Origin: Faecalibacterium sp.
GTDB taxonomy: Bacteria; Bacillota; Clostridia; Oscillospirales; Ruminococcaceae
Direction of reading: 5' to 3'
Assembly: GCA_020025825.1 (NCBI GenBank)
Contig: JAHHRL010000001.1
Coordinates: 62,001 to 126,000 of the forward strand
Length of the DNA stretch: 64,000 bases
The notes below the pieces were generated by a model. That model was not told the DNA's origin, did not search any database, and saw only the letters and a list, made by a program, of their open reading frames with translations. Of this stretch, positions 17,173 through 25,005 are shown piece by piece. The translations under genes were made by a program, and so were the position numbers. Positions within the stretch are counted from its first letter, which is position 1, and each line of letters opens with the position of its first letter.

Positions 17173-18254
17173 TATAAAAGCTGTGCCAAAATGCTGTTTT
17201 GGACAATTAAGCCGGACGGGGTAAGGGAAAGTGTATGATGGTTGTAATGTGCGTACCCGGCACGAACGCACTGGTCCAGAAAACGCTCCTGTGCAGGAGT
17301 AAACGGTTTGCCGCCCCGACGCAGGTACTCGGCAATATCCATACCCTTGGTCAGACGCAGCTGCAACATCAGATAATCCATAGAGTTGCAGTCGCCGTCC
17401 GGAATGGGGGCAGACTGTCCACGGATAAATGCGTCTGTATCCTGTGCATAGTAAAAACGGCGGCTGCCCATGCAGCTGTGAGCAGCGGGGCCGATACCAA
17501 GGTAATCCTGACAGTTCCAATAAATCATGTTGTGCTTGCCTTGGTGCCCGGGCTTGGCAAAATTAGAGATTTCGTACTGCTGATACCCGGCTTTTTCCAG
17601 CTGCTTTACGGCGTACAGATAAAAGTCGGCAGCGGTGTCTGCATCGGGTAAGCCCTCGGGCGGCGTTCGGCCGAAAGCGGAGTCCGGCTCAATCTTTAGC
17701 AGGTAGGCCGAAATATGATTGGCACCGCCCTCCTGAATCAGAGCTAAGGTTTCATCAAATTCCTCGTAGCTGTAATGAGGCAGCGCTAACATGATGTCAC
17801 CGCAAATATGGGGGAACCCAACATCACGGGCAGCCTGCAGTGCGGCACGTGCCTGTGCGGCATTATGTGGGCGGCCCAAGGTACGCAGCTGGCTGTCACG
17901 GGCGCTTTGTACGCCAAAGGAAATGCGATTGACGCCGGCTGCCCGATAAGCGGCGAGGCTTTCGGGCGTGACGGTTTCGGGGTTTGCCTCCAGTGTAATT
18001 TCCGCATCAGGTGCAGGGCAGGAAGCATCCAGAATGGTTTTGACGTCTTCGGGGGATAATAAGCTTGGGGTGCCGCCGCCAAAATAAACGGTGTCGGGGT
18101 GCAGCGCAGCACCGCCGCCAAAAGCATCCAGCTCCCGCAGTAATGCCTGCACAAAGGAGGGTGGAACCTGCCGTTTTCCGGGTGCGGCATAAAAGTCGCA
18201 GTATTTGCATTTGGAAAAGCAGTAGGGGATATGATAATATAGGCCAAGTGCCAT
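17172..18254 (-). CDS. hemW: Radical SAM heme chaperone HemW
   Basis: The 360-residue protein carries the radical SAM cluster motif C12-x3-C16-x2-C19 (YCFSKCKYCDF) near its N-terminus, then YFGGGTPSLL, the SAM-binding GG motif, and the C-terminal HemW domain ending in IVQNSILAQLL. It was formerly named as an oxygen-independent coproporphyrinogen oxidase. HemW lacks that enzyme's extended N-terminus, as here, and instead transfers heme to apoproteins. No other heme genes are nearby. Confidence 0.9.
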   Translation of the reverse strand: MALGLYYHIPYCFSKCKYCDFYAAPGKRQVPPSFVQALLRELDAFGGGAALHPDTVYFGGGTPSLLSPEDVKTILDASCPAPDAEITLEANPETVTPESLAAYRAAGVNRISFGVQSARDSQLRTLGRPHNAAQARAALQAARDVGFPHICGDIMLALPHYSYEEFDETLALIQEGGANHISAYLLKIEPDSAFGRTPPEGLPDADTAADFYLYAVKQLEKAGYQQYEISNFAKPGHQGKHNMIYWNCQDYLGIGPAAHSCMGSRRFYYAQDTDAFIRGQSAPIPDGDCNSMDYLMLQLRLTKGMDIAEYLRRGGKPFTPAQERFLDQCVRAGYAHYNHHTLSLTPSGLIVQNSILAQLL

Positions 18255-18331
18255 AAAAGAGATACAGCTCCTTCATAATAGTTTCATGATTTTATTTTAT
18301 ACTATATCACAATACCACCAGCTTTGGAATC

Positions 18332-18354
18332 AAACCATTTAGATGAAATGGTTT
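18332..18354. repeat. 9-bp perfect inverted repeat in a 5' leader
   Basis: AAACCATTT (18332-18340) and AAATGGTTT (18346-18354) flank AGATG. A second, outer pair, CCACCA (18315-18320) and TGGTGG (18356-18361), brackets it. It lies 30-60 nt before the Bax1-like gene and could be an operator or an RNA hairpin. There is no T tract, so it is not a terminator. Confidence 0.5.
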
Positions 18355-18390
18355 ATGGTGGGATTCGATTGAAAAAGAGGAGAGAAACGG

Positions 18391-19101
18391 ATGAATAACG
18401 AACAGTTTTCTTACAATATGGGAAGCCGTGGCTATGGCATCTCGCTGAGCTACGAGCAATATGTCAGCCGCACGTTCCGTTGGATGGCAGTTGGTTTGCT
18501 GCTTACCTTTGCAACAGCCCTTACCGTTCCGAGCACACCGCTGTTTGGAATGGTGTACAGTATGTACTTGCCTTTGACGATTGCGGAACTGGCACTGGTA
18601 TTTGTGCTGGGTGCCCGTGTGAACAGCTTGCAGGTCAATACAGCACGTATGCTGTTTGTAGGATATTCTGTCCTGAACGGTTTGGTCCTGAGTATTTACT
18701 TTGCAATGTTTGATGTGCGAACCTTGACGATGGCATTTCTGGCTTCGGCACTGTACTTTGGCATTATGGCAATGTATGGCGCAAAAAGCAGCCGTAACCT
18801 GTTAAGCTGGGGCCCTGCGCTGTCCGCTGCACTGCTTTCTTTGATTATTTGCGGTTTCGTCGGCACATTGTTCAGAATCGGTTTTATGACCGGTATGATG
18901 TACAGTGCAATTGGCTTAGGCTTGTTTATGCTGATTACAGCACGTGATATGCAGATGATGCAGTACAATTATCGCTGGTTTGCCCGTGATGATGCAATGC
19001 TGGAAAAATCGGCTGTATTTACGGCACTGCAACTGTATTTGGACTTTATCAACATTTTTATGTATGTCTTGCGTATGTTTGCCCGCCGTGACGACGACTA
19101 A
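18391..19101 (+). CDS. Bax inhibitor-1/YccA-family membrane protein
   Basis: The 236-residue protein has seven transmembrane helices in the order typical of the BI-1/TMBIM family, with an N-terminal cytosolic stretch ending in SRTFRWMAVGLLLTF and a C-terminal LQLYLDFINIFMYVLRMF motif. In bacteria, family members such as BsYetJ act as pH-sensitive calcium leak channels; the conserved acidic residues (Asp in ITARDMQ and LDFIN) are present. It is a single-gene unit with an AGAGGAGAG ribosome site, an inverted repeat upstream and a terminator downstream. Confidence 0.9.
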   Translation: MNNEQFSYNMGSRGYGISLSYEQYVSRTFRWMAVGLLLTFATALTVPSTPLFGMVYSMYLPLTIAELALVFVLGARVNSLQVNTARMLFVGYSVLNGLVLSIYFAMFDVRTLTMAFLASALYFGIMAMYGAKSSRNLLSWGPALSAALLSLIICGFVGTLFRIGFMTGMMYSAIGLGLFMLITARDMQMMQYNYRWFARDDAMLEKSAVFTALQLYLDFINIFMYVLRMFARRDDD

Positions 19102-19110
19102 TGATTTATA

Positions 19111-19146
19111 AAAAACGCCTGCGTTTGATACGCAGGCGTTTTTTCT
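19111..19146 (+). terminator. Intrinsic terminator of the Bax1-like gene
   Basis: AAAAACGCCTGCG / CGCAGGCGTTTTT form a 13-bp stem with a 7-nt loop, followed by T residues, 10 nt after the stop codon. Confidence 0.9.
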
Positions 19147-19238
19147 GTTTTTGTTTGTATATTCCGGCCCCCTTTGCAGCACACTATCATCAAAGCCACC
19201 CAAGCATAAAGACTAAAATAGGGAACGGAGAAGCAAAA

Positions 19239-20003
19239 ATGGAAAAAATGCGGAATTTTTTGCGGGACCACGGTATGGTGTGTGCAGTGGCCTTGTGTGC
19301 CTTTGCGGCGGTAGTTACCGGCGTATGGGCGGTACGCACCATACAAAAAGAATTGGACCGGACGGTTCCGCCTGCGGTGGAAGAACCAAAAAATCAGGTT
19401 GAACAGCCACCATTACAACCGGAGTTAAAGTGGGAGGAAAATGAATGGAACACAGGTATGGGTGTAGCAGGAAAGGCCGAGGGTATACCGGAGAAGCAAT
19501 CTTCCAGTGGGGCGCAGTCGCCCTCGGCATCATCGTCTGGGGAATCTTCCTCTACCGAATCTGGCAAAGAGCCCAGCGTGTCCAGCGGGCCTGCCGGTGC
19601 AGCCAGTACCTTATACGGGCCGCCGGTGCCTGGTTCGGTGGTGCAGGCGTTTAGCGGCGACGAGCTGGTTTACAACGAAACGCTTGCCGACTGGCGCACA
19701 CACAATGGTGTGGACTACGCCTGTGCAGCAGGCAATGTGGTAAATGCACCTGCAGCGGGCACAGTTGCTGCGGTTAACAATGGCGGCAACTGGGGTGGCG
19801 TTGTAGAACTGACCGATGCAGCAGGGCGCACTTGGCGCCTGTGCGGTGTTACCGCTTCGGTTCAGGTTGGTGATACGCTGACCTGCGGACAGGAAATCGG
19901 TAAGGCATCCGGCGTTACCTGCGAGGCTGCGGTTGGCAGCCATGTGCATTTGGAGGTAATGCAGGACGGCAAATATCAAAACCCGGCGGAACTTATCCGC
20001 TGA
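19239..20003 (+). CDS. Membrane-anchored M23 (LytM-like) peptidase-family protein
   Basis: The 254-residue protein has a short basic N-terminus, one transmembrane helix (about 12-33), a Ser/Pro/Glu-rich linker (about 45-125) and a C-terminal LytM domain. Zinc-site residues are visible as HNGVD and HVHLEV, so it may be active against peptidoglycan cross-links. The central loop that normally carries YxHL reads RLCGVT instead, a departure also seen in degenerate or SpoIIQ-type members. The start is the ATG after AACGGAG; a longer frame begins within the previous gene's terminator and is rejected. Confidence 0.8.
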   Translation: MEKMRNFLRDHGMVCAVALCAFAAVVTGVWAVRTIQKELDRTVPPAVEEPKNQVEQPPLQPELKWEENEWNTGMGVAGKAEGIPEKQSSSGAQSPSASSSGESSSTESGKEPSVSSGPAGAASTLYGPPVPGSVVQAFSGDELVYNETLADWRTHNGVDYACAAGNVVNAPAAGTVAAVNNGGNWGGVVELTDAAGRTWRLCGVTASVQVGDTLTCGQEIGKASGVTCEAAVGSHVHLEVMQDGKYQNPAELIR

Positions 20004-20030
20004 GTGTGGGCAGGCAAACGGAAACAAAAA

Positions 20031-20062
20031 AAGAAGCACCACCCTGTAAGGTGGTGCTTCTT
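20031..20062. terminator. Bidirectional terminator shared by M23 gene and tRNA-Leu
   Basis: AAGAAGCACCACC / GGTGGTGCTTCTT form a 13-bp stem with a 6-nt loop. On the minus strand it follows the tRNA CCA end directly and is followed by a run of seven Ts. On the plus strand it ends the M23 transcript. Confidence 0.9.
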
Positions 20063-20149
20063 TGGTGCCGGCGATGGGACTTGAACCCATACATTGTTTC
20101 CAACGACAGATTTTGAGTCTGTTGCGTCTGCCAATTCCGCCACGCCGAC
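20063..20149 (-). tRNA. tRNA-Leu (anticodon CAA)
   Basis: The minus strand reads GTCGGCG (acceptor), a D arm with the leucine-type long variable arm, an ACAGA-CTCAAAA-TCTGT anticodon stem-loop giving anticodon CAA (reads UUG), a T arm GTTCAAGTC, then CGCCGGC-A and an encoded CCA. All seven acceptor positions pair, with one T-G wobble. The long variable arm and A73 discriminator are as expected for leucine. It has its own consensus promoter and terminator. Confidence 0.95.
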
Positions 20150-20160
20150 GTAACACGCTT

Positions 20161-20189
20161 ATTATAACGGAAGAAACAGAAAAAATCAA
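20161..20189 (-). promoter_or_regulatory. Sigma-A promoter of tRNA-Leu
   Basis: On the minus strand, TTGATT (20189-20184) and a perfect TATAAT (20166-20161) are 17 nt apart, placing the start a few bases before the mature tRNA 5' end. Confidence 0.85.
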
Positions 20190-20321
20190 GACATTAATTT
20201 AATTTTTTGAAAGAGAATATGAATTTATAAAAAAAGTAGACAAAAATTATACAAATCGGATATTTTTCGACATGATATGCAAAGTGTTACAAAAGTAGGG
20301 TGTGGAAAAGCAAAATTTTGG

Positions 20322-20350
20322 TTGACAAAAACAACAGCATCATGTAAAAT
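20322..20350 (+). promoter_or_regulatory. Consensus sigma-A promoter of the zinc-ribbon gene
   Basis: A perfect TTGACA (20322-20327) and TAAAAT (20345-20350) are spaced by 17 nt. The leader is about 128 nt long. Apart from this promoter and the leader, 20190-20321 is AT-rich with nothing recognisable. Confidence 0.85.
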
Positions 20351-20484
20351 GAAACAGTCCTCAGATAGAGGATATCAGCAATATGCCCCTGGTAGCTTAA
20401 CAAGCAGAGCAATGGATCCAAAAGAACCAAGCAATGGTGTAAATCTTTCCGCGGGCAAAAATGTAAACAGAGGAGAATACTACA

Positions 20485-20763
20485 ATGTTTGAAGACAAGA
20501 CTTTAGTTTGCAAGGACTGCGGTAAGGAATTCGTTTGGACTGCAGGTGAGCAGGAGTTCTACGCATCTCGTGGCTTTGAGAACCAGCCTCAGCGCTGCAA
20601 GCCCTGCCGTGATGCTCGCAAGAACGTGACCCGTACCGAGCGTCAGATGTTCGATGCTACCTGTGCTGCTTGTGGCAAGACCTGCAAGGTTCCCTTCCAG
20701 CCTCGTGAGGATCGTCCCGTGTACTGCTCCGAGTGCTTCGCTAAGATGAAGGAGAACGGCTAA
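20485..20763 (+). CDS. Zinc-ribbon protein with two CxxC pairs per half
   Basis: The 92-residue protein has four CxxC knuckles: CKDC and CKPC in the N-terminal half, CAAC and CSEC in the C-terminal half. The first half matches the probable zinc-ribbon domain (zf-trcl) common in Clostridia, with the FVWTAGEQEFYASRGF segment between the pairs. The second half resembles a separate CxxC-x17-CxxC ribbon. It probably binds two zinc ions and may contact nucleic acid. Strong promoter, GAGGAG ribosome site, r-protein-like codon choice and a strong terminator suggest high expression. No function is established. Confidence 0.85.
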   Translation: MFEDKTLVCKDCGKEFVWTAGEQEFYASRGFENQPQRCKPCRDARKNVTRTERQMFDATCAACGKTCKVPFQPREDRPVYCSECFAKMKENG

Positions 20764-20790
20764 TTATTAGCTGACTTTGATAGTCTTACA

Positions 20791-20828
20791 AAGCGACCGC
20801 CTTTGCAAAAGGCGGTCGCTTTTTTTAT
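20791..20828 (+). terminator. Intrinsic terminator
   Basis: AAGCGACCGCCTTT / AAAGGCGGTCGCTT form a 14-bp stem with a 3-nt loop, then seven Ts. Confidence 0.95.
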
Positions 20829-20846
20829 TGTAAGTGCGTGGAACGC

Positions 20847-20876
20847 TTGCAAAATAGGGCGTGTTTCGGGTATAGT
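20847..20876 (+). promoter_or_regulatory. Probable promoter of the DUF1858-trmK-nif3 operon
   Basis: TTGCAA (20847-20852) and TATAGT (20871-20876) are 18 nt apart. The same TTGCAA -35 box occurs at the S10 and infA promoters in this window. Confidence 0.6.
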
Positions 20877-20918
20877 ATAAAAAGTAGGCGTTAACCGCCG
20901 GGAAAGAGGTATATTATT

Positions 20919-21161
20919 ATGTTTGAACTGTTCAAAAAGGCAAATAAATCTACTCCTGTTCAGGTAACTCGTGATACCGTTATTGGCGATTTGATGGATA
21001 TTGACAGCACAGTTGCTCCGCTGCTGATGGAAATCGGCATGCACTGCCTGGGCTGCCCTTCCTCTCGTGGCGAGACCATTGAGGAAGCTTGCATGGTTCA
21101 CGGTGCAGACTGCGACGCTTTGCTGGCACGCCTGAACGAGCATATTGCAAAAAATGCATAA
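20919..21161 (+). CDS. DUF1858-domain protein
   Basis: The 80-residue protein has the DUF1858 signature: an N-terminal DTVIGDLMDID segment, then GMHCLGCPSSRGETIEEACMVHG with a CxxC pair. The domain occurs alone or fused to hybrid-cluster and ScdA-like redox proteins, and is thought to bind a metal or iron-sulfur centre. The ribosome site is AAAGAGG. It overlaps the downstream methyltransferase gene by a few nucleotides, suggesting translational coupling. Its biochemical role is unknown. Confidence 0.85.
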   Translation: MFELFKKANKSTPVQVTRDTVIGDLMDIDSTVAPLLMEIGMHCLGCPSSRGETIEEACMVHGADCDALLARLNEHIAKNA

Positions 21162-21831
21162 GCTGGCACCTCAGTTAGATGCTCGCCTGCAAACGGCGGC
21201 AGATTTGGTGCGTCCGGGGCAGGCGGTTGCAGACATTGGCTGCGACCATGGCAAACTTACGGCGGTACTTGCCGCAAGCGGGCGCTATCCTAAAGTAATT
21301 GGTGCAGACCTGCGCCCCGGCCCTTTGGCTAAGGCGCAGGCTACATTGGAAAAGGCTGGCCTCACCGATAAGGCTGAGCTTCGTCTTGGCGATGGCCTTA
21401 CGGTATTGCAGGAGGGCGAAGTAGGAACTATCGTATTGGCAGGCGTTTCGGCGCAGACGACAATTGATATTTTGTCTGCCACGTCTTGGATACGTGCGGC
21501 GGCAGGTCCACGCTTGGTACTGATTCCGGCTACAAAGCATCCGGTATTGCGTGCGTGGCTGTACATCAATGGGTTTACCATTGTGCGGGATGTGCCTGTG
21601 CAGGCAGCAGGGCGCTGGTATGCAGTAATGGCTGCGGAATACACGGGTGACCATATTGCACCGCAGGACATCACGCTGGAAAGCTGTGTATACGGTGGCA
21701 CGATGGAAGAACCCGGCAGTGCAGAGTATTGTGCGCTGGAGCTGGGTAAGCTGAAGAAGCTTCGGCTGGGATTAAAAGCGGACGACGCTTTGGCGATTCA
21801 GATTGATGCATTGACAGAACAAGCGCAGTAA
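21154..21831 (+). CDS. trmK: tRNA (adenine(22)-N1)-methyltransferase, TrmK family
   Basis: The protein of 225 residues is a class I SAM-dependent methyltransferase of the TrmK (YqfN) family, which methylates A22 in the tRNA D loop. Motif I reads VADIGCDHGKLTAVL, and a second motif, IVLAGVSAQTTIDIL, replaces the usual G-M-GG loop. The ATG at 21154 gives an N-terminus (MHKLAPQLDARL) like known members; a TTG three codons earlier is possible. It is followed by the Nif3-like gene, a pairing widely kept in Firmicutes (yqfN-yqfO), which supports the assignment. Confidence 0.85.
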   Translation: MHKLAPQLDARLQTAADLVRPGQAVADIGCDHGKLTAVLAASGRYPKVIGADLRPGPLAKAQATLEKAGLTDKAELRLGDGLTVLQEGEVGTIVLAGVSAQTTIDILSATSWIRAAAGPRLVLIPATKHPVLRAWLYINGFTIVRDVPVQAAGRWYAVMAAEYTGDHIAPQDITLESCVYGGTMEEPGSAEYCALELGKLKKLRLGLKADDALAIQIDALTEQAQ

Positions 21832-21844
21832 CAGGAGGAAACCA

Positions 21845-22588
21845 ATGCCGCAGGTAAAAGAAATTTATGATATGCTTGCAGAGCTGGCTCCCGTAGAGCT
21901 GGCGGAAGGCTGGGATAATGTGGGCTTGCTGGTGGACAGCGGCAAAGAGGTGTCCGGTGTACTGGTTACGCTGGATATTACCGCTGCCGCAGTGGAGCAG
22001 GCAGTGCAGCTTGGCTGTCAGCTGATTGTGTCGCACCATCCGGTTATTTTTGGCGGCCTAAAACGTCTGAGCCCGTCAGATGTGGCATTCCAGTTGGTAC
22101 AAAACGGTATTTCGGCAATTTGTATGCATACGAATTTGGATGCAGCAGATGGCGGAGTAAATGATGTGCTGGCAGGGCTGTTTGACATCACGCAGGCGAT
22201 TCCGTTTGCCGGTGGCTGTGGGCGTGTCGGCATGGTGGAAGAAACTACCACGGCGCAGCTTGCAGAAAAAGCACAGCGTATCCTTGGCACTGCGGTTAAG
22301 TTTGCGGACGCAGGCAAGCCGATTTCCAAATTGGCTGTCATCAGCGGCGCAGGCGGCAGTATGTTTGAGGATGCTATTGCACAAGGTGCAGACTGCTTAC
22401 TGACAGGTGAAGCAAACCACCATCAGGCATTGGACGCTGTGCGGCTTGGCATGAGCCTGATAGCGGCTACCCATCAGGCAACGGAACAGCCGGTTGTGCC
22501 TGTACTGGCAGAAAAACTGCGGCAGGCATTTCCTGATTTGCAGGTGCAATGCAGCACAGTGGACCGAGACCCCTTTACCTATATATAA
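21845..22588 (+). CDS. Nif3-like dinuclear metal centre protein
   Basis: The 247-residue protein belongs to the Nif3/YqfO family, which forms hexameric rings with a two-metal site. The metal-binding motifs are visible: SHHPVIF near residue 63, HTNLDAADGGVND near 98, and THQATEQP near 210. It lacks the roughly 120-residue PII-like insert of Bacillus YqfO and so is the short form. Members have been linked to GTP cyclohydrolase I-like or phosphatase activities, but no certain function exists. It follows trmK by 13 nt with an AGGAGG ribosome site. Confidence 0.9.
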   Translation: MPQVKEIYDMLAELAPVELAEGWDNVGLLVDSGKEVSGVLVTLDITAAAVEQAVQLGCQLIVSHHPVIFGGLKRLSPSDVAFQLVQNGISAICMHTNLDAADGGVNDVLAGLFDITQAIPFAGGCGRVGMVEETTTAQLAEKAQRILGTAVKFADAGKPISKLAVISGAGGSMFEDAIAQGADCLLTGEANHHQALDAVRLGMSLIAATHQATEQPVVPVLAEKLRQAFPDLQVQCSTVDRDPFTYI

Positions 22589-22620
22589 AGAGATACTACA
22601 AAACACCATTACGAATATTC

Positions 22621-22650
22621 GCGCCCGGTGTAATGCCGGGCACTTATTTT
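22621..22650 (+). terminator. Weak terminator-like hairpin
   Basis: GCCCGG and CCGGGC pair around a TGTAATG loop, followed by CACTTATTTTA. It lies between the nif3-like gene and rqcH and may attenuate read-through into rqcH. Confidence 0.45.
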
Positions 22651-22673
22651 ACCCATAGAGAGGGGGAACTTAT

Positions 22674-24419
22674 ATGGCATTAGACGCTGCAACTCTGGCC
22701 CTTACGGCACAGGAGCTGAAAACGAAATTGGTAGATGCCAAAATTGCCAAGATTTTTGAGCCTACACGAGATGAGCTTGTGTTGACTTTGCGTACACGTA
22801 CGGAAACTCTGTCGCTGTTGCTGTCGGCACGCAGCGGCTCGGCACGTGTGTGCTTTACACAGGAAAGCTTTGAGAACCCGGAAACACCGCCCAGCTTTTG
22901 TATGCTGATGCGAAAGCATCTGACAGGCGGCCGTGTGTTGGATGTGCAAATGGAGCCGGGCGACCGTATTGTTTATTTTGTGTTCCAGTGCACCAACGAA
23001 ATGGGCGACTTGGTACAGAATACTTTGTGTGCTGAGTTGATGGGCCGTTATTCTAATTTGGTTCTGGTGCAGAATGGCAAAATCATTGATGCGCTGAAGC
23101 GTGTAGATTTTGAGGATAGCGATGTCCGCCAGCTTTTGCCGGGCTTGCCGTATACGCTGCCGCCCAAACCCGCACGTCCGGATTTCATTATGACATCTGC
23201 GGTGGCGCTTGTATCCGCTGCCTGTGAAAAAGATTTGCCTGTGGCAGATGCACTGTGCCGTACAGTTGCCGGTGTAGGCCCTGTGGTCAGCCGTGAAGCC
23301 GTGTGGCGTGCTTTTGGCGAAACCACCCTGCTGGCATCGGAGCTGAATCCGGAGCAACAGGGGCAACTGGTTGCATCCATTGAGGAACTTAAAACAGAAT
23401 ATGCGAACGGCGGCACACCAACCAGTGTAAAAACGGCAGAGGGCAGACCGGTGGAGTTTACCTTCTTTCAACCGACACAATATAACGAGAGCTTTCAGCT
23501 GAAGGTATGGCCCAGCTTTAGCGAGCTGCTAGAGGGCTATTATGCAGAGAAAGACCGTGCGGAGCGTTTACGCACCAAGAGCAAGGAACTGCACAAGGCT
23601 GTACACAATATGTACGAGCGTGCAGTGCGTAAGCAGGCAAACCGTAAGGAGGAGCTTGCTGCCAGCGAAAAGAGCGAGAAGCTGCGTCTGTATGGTGAAT
23701 TGTTAAGTGCAAACCTGTATCAGATTGAAAAAGGCATGGCAAGCGTGACCTTGCCCAACTGGTATGATGAGGGCAAGCCTGTAACCATTCCATTGGATGT
23801 ACGGTACAGCCCAAGCCGCAATGCACAAATCTACTTTAAGAATTATAAGAAGAAGCAGACGGCAGCACGTATGCTGGTAGAGCTGCTGGAGCAGGGCGAA
23901 AAAGAAATCGCATATCTGGAAACCGTTCTGTACGAAGTAGAAAGTGCACCCGGCGAGGCAGCTTTGAACGAAATTCGTGCAGAATTGAAGGGACAAGGCT
24001 ACCTGAAATACTACAAGCAGCGGGATAAGAAACAAAAGCCTGCGGACTTTTGGCGCTATATGTCCAGCGATGGATTTGAGATTCTGGTGGGACGCAATAA
24101 TATCCAGAACGAAAAGCTGACGCTGCACACCGCACGTGGAAAGGACTTGTGGTTCCATACCAAGAATGCACCCGGCAGCCATACAGTGGTTATGAGCTTG
24201 GGGCAGGATATTCCGGATACGACAAAAGAAGAAACCGCACAGCTGGCCGTACTGCACTCCAGTCAGGCGAATGGCGTAAAGGTAGCAGTTGATTATACCG
24301 AGGTAAAAAACATTCGTAAAACAGGCGATTTGAAGCCCGGTATGGTTTTGTATGAGCATTACGAAACGGCGTATATTACACCGGACCCTGCATTACAGAA
24401 GAAATTAGCAAAGAAATAA
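22674..24419 (+). CDS. rqcH: Ribosome quality control protein RqcH (NFACT family)
   Basis: The 581-residue protein binds stalled 50S subunits carrying peptidyl-tRNA and recruits tRNA-Ala to add C-terminal alanine tails. NFACT-N and helix-hairpin-helix regions fill about 1-290, coiled coils lie near 290-430, and the NFACT-R domain (about 450-560) contains EILVGRNNIQNE and KDLWFHTKNAPGSH. The Asp-Arg pair needed for tRNA binding is at residues 97-98 (PGDRIV), the same positions as in Bacillus RqcH. It was earlier called a fibronectin-binding protein. It lies directly upstream of the ribosomal protein cluster but has its own terminator. Confidence 0.92.
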   Translation: MALDAATLALTAQELKTKLVDAKIAKIFEPTRDELVLTLRTRTETLSLLLSARSGSARVCFTQESFENPETPPSFCMLMRKHLTGGRVLDVQMEPGDRIVYFVFQCTNEMGDLVQNTLCAELMGRYSNLVLVQNGKIIDALKRVDFEDSDVRQLLPGLPYTLPPKPARPDFIMTSAVALVSAACEKDLPVADALCRTVAGVGPVVSREAVWRAFGETTLLASELNPEQQGQLVASIEELKTEYANGGTPTSVKTAEGRPVEFTFFQPTQYNESFQLKVWPSFSELLEGYYAEKDRAERLRTKSKELHKAVHNMYERAVRKQANRKEELAASEKSEKLRLYGELLSANLYQIEKGMASVTLPNWYDEGKPVTIPLDVRYSPSRNAQIYFKNYKKKQTAARMLVELLEQGEKEIAYLETVLYEVESAPGEAALNEIRAELKGQGYLKYYKQRDKKQKPADFWRYMSSDGFEILVGRNNIQNEKLTLHTARGKDLWFHTKNAPGSHTVVMSLGQDIPDTTKEETAQLAVLHSSQANGVKVAVDYTEVKNIRKTGDLKPGMVLYEHYETAYITPDPALQKKLAKK

Positions 24420-24427
24420 CGTATATA

Positions 24428-24476
24428 GGGCAAAACTTGTGCAAGAATACAGCATGAGTTTTGCCCTGCTTTTTTA
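24428..24476 (+). terminator. Intrinsic terminator of rqcH
   Basis: GGGCAAAACT (24428-24437) pairs with AGTTTTGCCC (24457-24466), followed by CTGCTTTTTT. Confidence 0.8.
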
Positions 24477-24619
24477 CTGGATAAAGCAAAAAGCACAAAT
24501 TATCGATAAAAAATGTTTTAAGAGTGGTTATTTTGTTCCAATGCTTGGATAAAAGGGAAAATGTTTGTAGGGATGTAAGAAAAAAACAAAATTTTTTTGC
24601 GATTTTTTACAAAAACCCC

Positions 24620-24648
24620 TTGCAACACCCGGCACGGTGTGATAAAAT
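24620..24648 (+). promoter_or_regulatory. Main promoter of the S10-spc ribosomal protein operon
   Basis: TTGCAA (24620-24625) and TAAAAT (24643-24648) are 17 nt apart. The spacer holds a short palindrome ACACC-cggcac-GGTGT that recurs almost unchanged at 24929-24944. Confidence 0.8.
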
Positions 24649-24655
24649 AGTTCAC

Positions 24656-25005
24656 GGCTGCAAGGGGCTTGTGCGATACAAGTCGTGCAAGCCACGATAT
24701 GCGTAGATGCGGGAGGTTGCCGGTCAACAATAGTTGCATCGGGTTTTTCCGCGGAGTATGTCCGATCTTAGAACCGGGCGAAAGAATTACTGATGGCAAA
24801 GGGATAAGTTCCTGACAAGCGTAGGTTACTCACGTAAAGTCATGAACCAATGTCTGCACGTTTTGCGAATAAGTCTCCGGCACGAACTGCCTAGCGGTTC
24901 ACCGGTTTTCTTCATACCAAAATGTGAAACACCCGGCGCTGTGTAAATAGTAATTTATCGGCTCGCCTAAGGCACTAACACATTATTTTATAGGAGGCGA
25001 AAACC
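24656..25005 (+). promoter_or_regulatory. Structured 350-nt leader of the S10 operon
   Basis: No reading frame fills this stretch. Several hairpins are visible: CTTGT-gcgat-ACAAG (about 24669-24683), TCGTG-caagc-CACGA (about 24684-24698), and GATGC...GCATC enclosing GTTG...CAAC (about 24707-24741). The conserved-looking block CGCGGAGTATGTCCGA follows. From general memory, similar leaders precede rpsJ in other Clostridia, suggesting a ribosomal-protein-binding regulatory RNA (L4 is the S10 regulator in E. coli). The ligand is inference. Confidence 0.6.

Noticed and set aside
18332..18354. Terminator reading of the inverted repeat before the Bax1-like gene
   Set aside because: No T run on either side, and it lies in the leader rather than after a gene.
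20386..20458. tRNA-like stretch in the leader of the zinc-ribbon gene (GTAGCTTAA...AGAGCA...TCCAAAA), reminiscent of tRNA-Trp
   Set aside because: Segment lengths resemble a tRNA and the D stem pairs, but the anticodon and T stems do not pair and the acceptor matches only about half. Without covariation it is most likely chance or a very decayed copy.
24518..24799. 93-codon minus-strand frame across the S10 promoter region
   Set aside because: It overlaps the promoter and structured leader and has no similarity to a known protein.
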